Shown here piece by piece: positions 1 to 9,600 of a stretch of 20,808 nt of DNA. The notes beneath the pieces were generated by a model that was not told the origin of the DNA, made no database searches, and saw only the letters and a program-made list of their open reading frames with translations. The stretch lies in NCBI GenBank assembly GCA_905212505.1, contig CAJMEO010000001.1, positions 1-20,808 on the forward strand, written 5' to 3'. Both the position numbers and the translations under genes were made by a program. Numbering within the stretch: the stretch's first letter is position 1; every line of letters begins with the position of its first letter. This DNA comes from an uncultured Christensenella sp. Lineage in GTDB: Bacteria; Bacillota; Clostridia; Christensenellales; UBA1242.

Positions 1-303
1 CTGAAAAACAGGCTGCCAGACAGCTCCCTGCGCCTGCAGCTGACGAAACGCCTGCAGCTCAACACCCTCTTAACGGACTCCCCGCATCTTTCTGCCGGAC
101 GCCTGCAGCATATCCAGGCACCGGTCCTGATCCTTGCCGGAACCCGGGATCTCATAAAGACCTCCCACACCCGCTGGATGGCAGAGCAGATCCCAAACAG
201 CCAGCTCAGACTCATTGAAGGAGGCACGCACAAGGTCCTGTTTTTGCGGGAGCAGCAATGCACGGGCTATATTCTTGATTTTCTTCGGCGGAATCATCTG
301 TAA
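1..303 (+). CDS. Alpha/beta hydrolase, C-terminal 100 residues (5' end outside window)
   Basis: Reading frame 1 is open from the first base to TAA at 301-303, giving 100 codons with no start, so the gene begins upstream of the window. The fragment has the typical end of an alpha/beta-hydrolase fold: a hydrophobic strand APVLILAGTRD (residues 40-50) ending in the presumed acid of the catalytic triad (Asp50), the stretch IPNSQLRLIEGGTHK (64-78) with the presumed catalytic His77, and a final helix YILDFLRR. The nucleophile serine would lie upstream and cannot be checked; the substrate is unknown. Base composition is unlike the rest of the window: 72 of the first 120 bases are G or C, and codons such as CTG, CGC and CAG dominate. 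The gene faces the giant gene and is followed 28 bases later by a hairpin terminator. The minus-strand open frame over the same bases looks like a shadow of this gene. Confidence 0.8.
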   Translation: MKNRLPDSSLRLQLTKRLQLNTLLTDSPHLSAGRLQHIQAPVLILAGTRDLIKTSHTRWMAEQIPNSQLRLIEGGTHKVLFLREQQCTGYILDFLRRNHL

Positions 304-330
304 AATCTGTGGTTTCTTATAAAACAAAAT

Positions 331-367
331 AAGAGCTATCTGACTTTCTCGTCATCAGATAGCTCTT
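331..367. terminator. Rho-independent terminator after the hydrolase, possibly bidirectional
   Basis: A perfect 13-bp stem pairs AAGAGCTATCTGA (331-343) with TCAGATAGCTCTT (355-367) around an 11-base loop. On the plus strand a run of T (366-369) follows the stem, 28 bases past the hydrolase stop. On the minus strand the stem is followed by ATTTTGTTTT, so it could also stop leftward transcription. It lies between two convergent genes, which suits a shared terminator, although the giant gene also has its own. Confidence 0.8.
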
Positions 368-540
368 TTAACAAATATCCCGAAGTTTCACTTAATAACC
401 TCTCTTTCTTTATATTCTTTTTTCAAAGTGCTATGGGCCTCTGCCTTTCATTGGAATCTCCCTCCTTCGATTACATCTATGTAAACTCGCTAAGAGATTT
501 TTCTTAAGTTTGTTTTCCTAACCCATTGGACCGTCCTCCT
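368..540 (-). promoter_or_regulatory. Leader-like intergenic stretch with three mini-ORFs (tentative)
   Basis: Read on the minus strand, this gene-free stretch holds three very short ORFs, each behind a purine-rich ribosome-site match. AGGAGG (535-540), 8 bases of spacing and ATG (524-526) open MG-stop (518-526). AGGAGGG (460-466), 8 bases and ATG (449-451) open MKGRGP-stop (431-451). GAGAGG, 7 bases and GTG (389-391) open a seven-codon ORF, M/VKLRDIC, with its stop at 368-370. The last stop directly abuts the 331-367 hairpin. The first two start regions are similar to each other (CATTGGA...TCC.TCCTT on the plus strand). Such short translated ORFs before a terminator hairpin are the hallmark of attenuation leaders, but leftward from here only the antisense of the hydrolase is in view. 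A function is therefore inference, and the layout could be a leftover of a rearranged locus. Confidence 0.25.
471..511. repeat. Small inverted repeats in the intergenic region
   Basis: TTACAT-CT-ATGTAA (471-484) is a near-perfect palindrome. Beside it, AAACT (483-487) and TAAGA (491-495) pair with TCTTA (502-506) and AGTTT (507-511), forming a 10-bp hairpin with a three-base bulge. The two structures overlap by two bases and lie between the first and second mini-ORF starts of the minus strand. They could be an operator or part of a folded leader RNA. The rest of the gap to the right (541-625) is plain A+T-rich sequence in which I see nothing. Confidence 0.35.
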
Positions 541-630
541 TTTTTATTTTTGTTTTGCTTAATTGCTATAAAAGATTAAAATCTAATTTCATTACTATTA
601 TATCAAAATCTAATTTTAATTAAAAATCAT

Positions 631-667
631 TTTCGCCCCCACCAAAAATTTCTTTGGCAGGGCGAAA
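631..667 (-). terminator. Rho-independent terminator of the giant surface-protein gene
   Basis: TTTCGCCC (631-638) pairs with GGGCGAAA (660-667). A short inner stem pairs CCAAA (642-646) with TTTGG (653-657) over a small A+T loop. In the minus-strand sense the hairpin starts 29 bases after the TAA of the giant gene and is followed by ATGATTTTTAATT, a T-rich tail. This is the expected position and form for the gene's own terminator. Confidence 0.72.
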
Positions 668-696
668 TAATTTTTATAAACATCGGCTTTTGTTTG

Positions 697-3600
697 TTAA
701 TTGTTAGATTGTTGATACAAATTTCCATTTAAATCGGTTGGAATTATCTCAATATTGTTAAAAGTGTAGGTTGTTCCACCTTTTGTGAACTCATAGTTAA
801 CATGATAAGCGTTGTTCAAGTCAACCACAGTGTCTAGTGGCTCAACAAAAGACATTCCATCTTTTAAGTAACCACTAACCTCGCTTAAACTTTTACCTTC
901 AATTAATGGAGTTTTAACTTTCAGTCCAGTATATAAAATTTTAAGTTTGAAGCCACAACCACCATCAAGCACAGTTTCAACACTGCCATATTCAACCGAT
1001 GCGATAAATTTCTCGCCATTGATTGTAATTTCTTTATTTGTGCTATATGTGCTACCTATACCTTCAAAACCATCTTCAGCAACCTTAACCAAATCAAAGG
1101 TTACAAAATCTACCAATTTGCCATTTGAAACATACATATCTTGCCCATCTGCTAAATAGCAAATCATTGAATCGTTAGATTTTAAAGTCACTTTCAATCT
1201 AACATCAATCATGCCGTCAAACGAAACATCAGGGATAACTTTATAGGTGTCAGTGTCATTAACTTTAACATTGTGTTCCAAATATGCCCTTGCTTTTGTG
1301 CTCTTTGTCGATCCTGTTACAAAAAGTATGTTTTTGCAATATAACTCATTATTTATTATACTATCTGTATGGTAAGAACTATTGAAATTTGTTGCCCAAA
1401 GTGCGGCAGTAATATCGTTAACCCAAACGGACACAAGTCCACTGGTGTCCAAAATTACATATGCAAGAACTGTGGACGCCAATTCATTTTTGACGGCGAT
1501 AGGAAATACAAAGGAACCATTGCTGGTATAGAAACAGCCATTCTCAAGTGCCTCGTTCGTGGTCAAGGAATTCGTGATGTTAGTTCTGTGCTGAGCGTAA
1601 GTATCGGCAAGGTCTTGAGCGTAGTTCATAAATTCCGTTTTAGAACTAAACCCAAACAAGTTTGCTATGACTGTTTGGAAATCGATGAGTTCTGGACTTA
1701 TGTCGCCTCCAAAAGCCATCGTGTATGGATGATTTACGCCTATCACCGCGCTTCTGGTGAGATCGTTGTTCACGTTCTTGGTAAACGAAACAAGCGAACT
1801 GTTATAAAGCTCTATCGCCTTATTATAAAATTGGGTGTAACTATTGAGAGCATTTCCACTGACGGTTGGGATGTATTCCGTACCGTTTGTAGATATTTCA
1901 AAATTCCCCATAAATGTGGCAAACAATTCACTAAGGAAATTGAAGGCAACAATTGTAGACTCAGATGCCGACTGCGATGTGTGTTTAGAAAGACTTGTAA
2001 TTTCTCCAAAATCCCCAGCAATCATGCCAAACGGATTGCAATCGTCATAACTTACATTAACTCTGGTTCCGTTGTACCCTGAAATATATCTTTCATACAA
2101 TTCGGAACACCTCCCTACTTTAATTGTAATTTCATTAGTATTATTATTATTATGATTAGTTGCAACAGCACGTTTTGCAGTGTCGTCATAAGTAAGGCTT
2201 GCATTATCTATATCGTTGAAGAAGAATTCACAAAGCCCGCTAACAATATTTTTAGTCCCACCATTTTCTTCATAAGTTCCAACAATAATTTCACTAAATT
2301 GTGCAGTGACTGTTTTGTCTTCGTCGTTTAAAACATCAACAGCTTTTTCTTTTTTGCCAATTATTATTTCTTTTTCTTCTCCACATAAAGCATAACCTGT
2401 TGCAAAACAATTTGTGATTTGTGGAATATGTGCCGTGTGAAGTTCAACATATTTCAATATATTATTGTGTTCCGTAGATTTTTTAACTGAATATACGCAA
2501 GGAGAAATTCTTCCAGTTAATGAGCCCTTTGTCACTTTAATTTCACTTGTATTGCTTTTATCGCCATCAGGAGTTTCCAAAGAGTTTGAAATGCTACAGC
2601 CCAAAACTGAGCAACCATCAAAGCCAAGTTCAGAATATCCTGAAACAAGACCAAAACATCCAGACAAGTTTTCAAAAACATTTAATTGACAGTTTGCAAT
2701 TTGAATGTTTGTTATCTTGTCGGTGGATTCTTCGGTGGATTCTGTTGAACCAGCAAAATATTCATTTGAACCAGAAATTAATCCAATACTTGATGATAGG
2801 TTAATTGTTGAATTTATGCCTTTTGTGTTAAATATGTTTTCACCAGTCTTTTGTTGATCTCTTTCATCAACGCCCTCAATATTTGTCAAATCATAGCAAG
2901 TGTTTGTTGCTTTTGCGTTGATGTTTATTGTTCTTCCTGACAAATTAATATTTTCAATTTTTCCATGATTTAAGCCACAAATAACGCCCATTTCAAGATT
3001 AATTGTTGTTTCACGAGGTTTTCCTTTATAAGGGTTAGGATCTATTTCCTGAGTTATGCTTTCATCTGTTTGTACCTTAAGTTTATCAGAATTAATATTT
3101 ATTTGAGTAATAGAATATGAACCATCATCCTTTTGTACGAGTTCTCCGTCTTTATCTCTTAAATAAACGCTTGTTGTTCCGTAACTGTGGTCTAAGGTTA
3201 TATTTGAAGTGATAGTAAGGTCATTATCAATTTCGCATCCAGATATTTCCCCAAAATTTAATGCACTGAACAAACCAAAGGTTAGGTTAGAGCCCAAATT
3301 TACATTATCTGAACTTGTTGTTGTTGCTTCTAATGTGCTTGGATAGCCACCTTCTGGTTTATCTATAAGGTTTTCAGCAAAATCAACTTCCTGATTAATA
3401 GAAATATTTTCTTGAGTTATTAATTTTATATTTTCTATTTTTCCACAATTTGCCAAAACACCAAAAGAGAATAATGAAACACCTCCATCGTTTACCACTT
3501 GGAAATAAGTTGCGTCAATAGTAAGGTTTTTAACGGTTGCCGTTTCTCCAAGTTGAAGGAATAAATACTTGCAAGAATTTCCTAATTTTATAGTTTTATT

Positions 3601-6600
3601 ATTCCCTTCAATTGTTCCCATAAAGGCTTTACGTGCACCACTTTTTGTTACTTCTGAAATGTAATCTACATTATCATTTTCGCTTTTAACAAAATCTGGA
3701 ACTTTATAAGCAGGATAATAAACAGCATTTTCGTTTGTGCTTAAAATTGTTATCAACTCGCTTTCAGTCACAAGCCTATCATCACAAACATACATAATTT
3801 GATTTTCGTTATAATCTTCATAGTCATAAATATCAAGAGAGTCAATATTGATGCTTGAAACATCTAAGTCTTTGTTTATTATAATAGTTTTGCCATAGAA
3901 ATTTATGCCTTGATGGGTTGAGCCATTATAGCGATAAGTTGTCATAGCATCTGCAACAACTTCAAGTTGACGAGCGTATTGAACAACAAAAGTATCATCA
4001 TCATTACCTAAAGCCGCGTATGCATTGTCTAAGGTTAAATTTTTGTCATTTTCAGATTTATCTTCGCCAAATTTGTCTGGATATTCTTTTATATACTCTT
4101 CTTCCCAAACTTTTCTGAAACGTTCTTTAAAGTTTTCATATGCAACTTTGGTTAGATTTCTGCTTACTGTTTCAAATCTTCCATATTCATTTGCATCACC
4201 TTCCTTTTTCACAAGAATATTCTTATAACCTTTTTCAGTATCAGTATAATCATTTTCAAAGTTTTCATTAGAGCCATAAACAATTTTAAAGCCGTTGTCG
4301 GTTATTGTAAGGCCTGACGAAACAGTCAAAAGCGAATCCCAAACTTTGCCTGCCATGCTGATATTATCCATCAAAACAATGTTTTTAACAATGTTGTGAC
4401 TTAATGCATAAGCAAGTTCGTTAACGTTATATACATAATATTTTTCGTTTTCTTGTTTTGGTTCAACTTGTAAGTTGCTTAACAAAACAAATTTCTTGTT
4501 AAATGCAATTTTTGCTGGAATGTACTTTTGTTTTGAAGTGTCAACAGCATTTTCCGAAGTATATGGAGAAAGTATTTCACTTTTTTTATCAAGCAATTCT
4601 AATGAGTCTGAATCCGGAATTAGAATTGAATCCGAATCTGTCAAGCCAATAGTATTCACTTCATGCTTAAAGCTGTTTACTCTTTGAGCTTCTTTTGAAA
4701 TTTCAATTGTTAATGAAATGATAGTTAAAATAACGCTTGGTTTAACTGCCCCTTTAAGAAGTTTTCCAAATGTTTTGGCAATTTTCAATTTGCTTGCCGC
4801 CTTAGCAGCGCCATAAATCTTTTTAAGTTTTGGAATGGCATTTTTCAAATATTTTAAGGCTTCAACTGTTTTTTTGCCATATTTTTTAATTACTTTTGCT
4901 GCGATAAGACTATCAACAAGAAGTGTTGTGCTAACTCTTCCAGCAATCATTCCCACTTGCTCTATAGATACGCCTGTTTCTTCAGATTTAAATAAATTTT
5001 CCGTTTTAACATACAAAGTGGAATCTAATTTTGGAGCATAACAACTTGAAACAGTGCCTTCATTAGACCCAACAATTGCACCAACATATTGTTGTGCTTC
5101 AGAATAGAAAGTTATGCCAACAATATCTGCCCCAACTTCATCTCCAGCGCCAACACCCCTCATTCCGTTTGTTTTTGCGGTCGAATTTATTGAAGAATAG
5201 AAATATGAATTTTCAATAATTCCGGTTACGGTGTTAATTCCTGAAATTCCGCCAATATGAGTGTAAATTCCATTACCATTGAAATTTGCCAACATAAATT
5301 CAACATCAATAACAACTGAAGATTCTATTGCTGGTTGGTCAAAATTGATAACTTCACAAGAAGTGATATGGCCACTATTTTCAGCTGACATAACACCTGA
5401 ATTAAGATCAATATTTTCTGAAATATTTTGAGTTATTGAAACATCAATATCAATAAATGACAATCCTTGTTCTGTTGAACTTACCAAAACATCTTGAATT
5501 GTTCCGCTGTTTTGCCCAGCAACAACAGAAACATATTTTTTGCAAGAACCGCCAAAATCTGTGATCTTAATGCTTGGATTTTCAAAATTAATGTTTTGAA
5601 TTGTTCCGCTGTTTTGACTGACAAAGCCCCAAACTGTTGCATATTTAGGGTCTTCCTCTGTGCCCAAGTTTAATTCAATTCCTTTAATTGTTAAATTTGA
5701 AATTGTGTGATATCCCCCGTCAAATGTGCGACTAAATTCAGTTGATGGAGTGATGTATGTGTATCCAGTCATGTCAATATCGTCAACAAGTTTGACATCC
5801 TTTGTTGTTTTGTCTGCATACATTGACCAATACCACAATTCAAATGATGTTGAAATTAGATATGCACTAGAATCAGTTTTCAACGTAAATGCGTCTAGAT
5901 CAATCAATTTTATTCTTGGTTGTGTGAAATTGTTATCTGTTGACACAACAAAATCTGAAAGTTTTTCAATAACAACATTTCCACTTTCATCTGTTTTGCC
6001 AGCAAAATATTCCCACCATTGCTCTTTATCGGAATTAGAAGTTGTTTCCAAAATTTCATCAAGACCAAAACATTTATTGTTGCTTGCATTTGGTGAAATG
6101 TCTGGAATACGATCTGGTGCAAGTGTTGTGTAGCCCCCACCAAGAGTATAACAATAAGATGCCGTGCCACTTGTTATGGTGTAGGCTTGTGACGAACTCA
6201 TCACACCACCAAGTTGATATGAATAGTAAACACTTGTTGCATTCCCTGCACTTATTGCTGCTGCAACAACTGAATTTGATTTTGAAGGAGAAATTGACAT
6301 AATTGTTGTTTTGTTAATACAATACAAAATCGTGCCATTATTTGCAATTCCGCCAACAAAGTTTATAGCAGAAGAGCCTGAATAATTGTTCACACCTTTA
6401 ATTTTGCTTTCGTTTTTACAGAACGAAATAATGTCGTTAGAATTTTCTCCGTTAACAATGCCGGCAGTGTATGTGCCAATATTGTTTTTGTGTGCATTTT
6501 TTGCATAAATTAGGCCAAAGTTTGAGCACTTAAATAAATATCCCTTTTCAGTTTTTCCACTAATTCCTGCAGTGTAGATATTGTTAAAACTGCTTGATGT

Positions 6601-9600
6601 ACTTGCGGTTGTAACAGTTGAATTATTTTCACAATTGTTGAATAGAGTTTGTTTTGAAAGACCAACAATTCCGCCAACATAAAGGGTTTTTGCATCAATG
6701 TCACTTTCAAACACTGCTTCAACTCTGCCTTTTAATGTTTTAACATTCGTTAGTATTGAAACCTCAGCCACATCAACAATCGACCCAATGCAATAATCAG
6801 ATGAAGTTTTTGAACTTGAAGTTTCACTTGTTCTGTTAAAATATATTTCATCCAAGGTTATATTATATAAATTTGTGTTTTCAATTTTGTTTGCAAGTGC
6901 TGCACTGTGAAGTGTTTGACTTGCTTTAATTTTTAAGTTTGAAATTGTGCAGTTTGTTAGAGTGTCAAAAATGTTTGAAGATATTGTTGTGGTTGTTTCA
7001 TTAACAAACAAAATTTTTGTGTTTGTTAAGTTTTTCTTTGAAACGCTTTCACCTTGTTCGTTTTGAACGGTTTCGTATGCAAAAGTAAATTCACCCGTAA
7101 CATCAACAATATAAATCACATCGTCTTCAAATGCCCAAGAGTTTTCGGTCACAATTTTAAAATTAGGTTTTTCAAAAATGTTTGTTGCTGTTTTTGTGTT
7201 GTCAGCAAAATCATTCCAAGTGATGTTAGCCCCTATTAAATCTGTTAAATCTGTTAAAACTGATTCAGAATTGTTTGCATCCTCAACCAAACTTAATGAA
7301 GAATTATATTTGTTCCCAGTATTATTAGTTATATTATAAACTTTTCCCGCTATCGCCTTAATATTATAGATCAAATCATCATCATCCGCCGAAGCGTAAT
7401 ATCCAAGATAAGCCCCTTTATATGAAACAACCCCAAAGACTGAGTTATTTGTCAATGCTCCGCCATCAACAAAGCCAACAATTCCCCCAATATTTGCTTC
7501 TTTTGCACTTGAACAACTTACATCACCAAAGTTATAGTTATTGTTTAATGTCATATTAGAAACTTTTCCTGCAAAGCCACCAACATTAACACTATAGGCT
7601 TGTTTTTCTTTTGAAGTTACAATTTTTGCAACCAAATAATCTAGATTAACATTTAATTTGTTAATGCTATTTTCAATTTTGCAATTGCTAGTGTTTGTGC
7701 CATTAGCAAAGCCAACAAAAGCCCCAGCATATATATTTTTTGCATTTGAATAGTTTGTAACATTCATAATTTCGTTGCTAGAAATCATTTGGCCATCAAC
7801 ATAGCAACTTGTTATGCTAACATTTCCATTATTTTTTGCAACAAGTGCCCCTGCATAAACATCTTTAACGGCATTATATTTGTCGTTCTCATCTGAAACA
7901 TCTGATATTAAAACTTCAAATTTCGCACTTATTAAAGCTAAATTTGCAATAACAATATTTTTATTAGCTTCATCACAACTGAACAACCCAACAACACTTT
8001 CAGATTTTTCTTTATCAATTTCAGAAGTCATTAATAAATTGTAAATTACAAAATCACTTCCGTCGAAATTTAATGATTTTTTAATCTTTAAATTTTTTGC
8101 TTTCAATGCAATTTCGTCTGTTGCGTTTTGAGTTTTTCTGTTTACTGCCCCCATAAATGAAGCGATTTGTTTGATTTTAATGTCAGTTATTGTTTCTTCT
8201 TCATTCAATGTGTTAACAACAAAATTTAAAGAACTTAAGTTGTTGATTAAATATTTTTCTTCATTTGTTTTTGTTGTTAGCAAGTTTTTAGCAAAATCAT
8301 TCGTTTTGTAAGTTGCAATGCTTGGATAAGCATAACCAAACAAAATTTCAGGAAGGTTTTCAGACCACATATTTGATGTTGCATTGTTTTTTCTGATGCT
8401 GAAATCTTTTTCTTTGCTAAATATTTCATCAAAACTATAATAATAAACACCATTTGGAATTGAATAGTCATAATAATTTCCGTTTGCCGCAATATCAATA
8501 AAACAATTTGCAAATTTGCTTGTTGTTTTGTCATAGCCAAATGATTCATAATATTTGTCTGACAAAGGAAGTGTTATTGCTGAAACGCAGTTAGCCATTG
8601 TGTCTAAATTAGATTTAACAAAACCAAAAATTTTTCTAATATCTTCATTATATTTTGTTCCAACATTATAATTTTTTATTTCACCTGCTTCAATAAATTC
8701 AATATTACCAGTTGAAATTGAGTTGTAAATTGCTCCGCTATTGTTATTAACAAATCCAGAAACATAAGCGTCATCTTGTGTTAAACCTTTTGCAACAAGA
8801 TGCGACAAACTGGTAACAACATTAATCACGCCTGCATTATTCAAAACAACAGGACTAGCTGCCACATCGTTTGCATAAATGTTGCCCTTAACAGCACAAT
8901 TGTAAATCACACCATAGTTATCCTCAGCCACTATTGTTTGAACGTTGTTTACAAACACATTTCCATTAAAACTTGATGTGTTGTCACTTGAAAGTTCAAA
9001 AGTTAAACCCGAAACTATTGCATTTTTGCTGATTGATTCTGCAAAAGTTTTCTTAACAACAAATTTATGACCATCGCCAATGATATCCCCTTTAATCTCT
9101 GAAATTGTTTCTGTAAAATTTAAGTCGTTCTTAATTAAATAATATTTATTATCTTCAAAACTTATTAAACTTGACACAGAAATTGGATTATAAACACTTC
9201 CTTCATGGAAATATATATCTTCGCCTTCAATTGAATCAATATCAGGATCTTTAAGTTCATTATTTTCAAGTTTTTGTTTGTAAAATTCATTTTTGTTAAT
9301 GATTTCTTTTACAATTCCTATATACCCATTAACAAAATCACTAAATTTCACAGCACCTGCAAAAGTATTATCGCTGTTGTGAGCACCAAATTCAGTGTTT
9401 CTTGAAGGAGTCAAAGACACGTCTTCAATAAAATAGCAATTTTCATAATTTATTGGTGTTGTGCTGGTGTTAGAATTATAGTCATTTCCAATAAGCCCAC
9501 CAATATAATCTAACGACTGACAATAATATTTTATCATGCCAACAAATAACGAATTGTTAACATTGCTTTCTCCGCCACAATAGTTATAACCCAAAAGTCC

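Noticed and set aside
70..327. 85-codon open frame on the minus strand
   Set aside because: It is the antisense shadow of the alpha/beta-hydrolase end, whose plus-strand frame has a recognisable fold, and it has no ribosome site.
1812..2050. Short open frames on both strands within the IS1 region (1812-2021 minus, 1844-2050 plus)
   Set aside because: Both overlap the transposase and giant-gene frames, have no family features or ribosome sites, and are by-products of the unusual open double strand.
2140..2154. ATT triplet run as a possible phase-variable tract
   Set aside because: About four copies encode part of an Asn run in which other codons intervene; triplet slippage would not shift the frame, and the run is unremarkable in this A+T-rich gene.
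2465..2804. Two plus-strand open frames of 74 and 85 codons overlapping each other
   Set aside because: They are antisense shadows of an A+T-rich repeat gene, and no homology can be recognised.
5726..6302. Overlapping open frames of 86-135 codons (5726-6133 plus, 5910-6170 minus, 6042-6302 plus)
   Set aside because: They lie wholly inside the giant gene, with compositions typical of frame shadows (Cys/His/Leu-rich runs) and no start signals.
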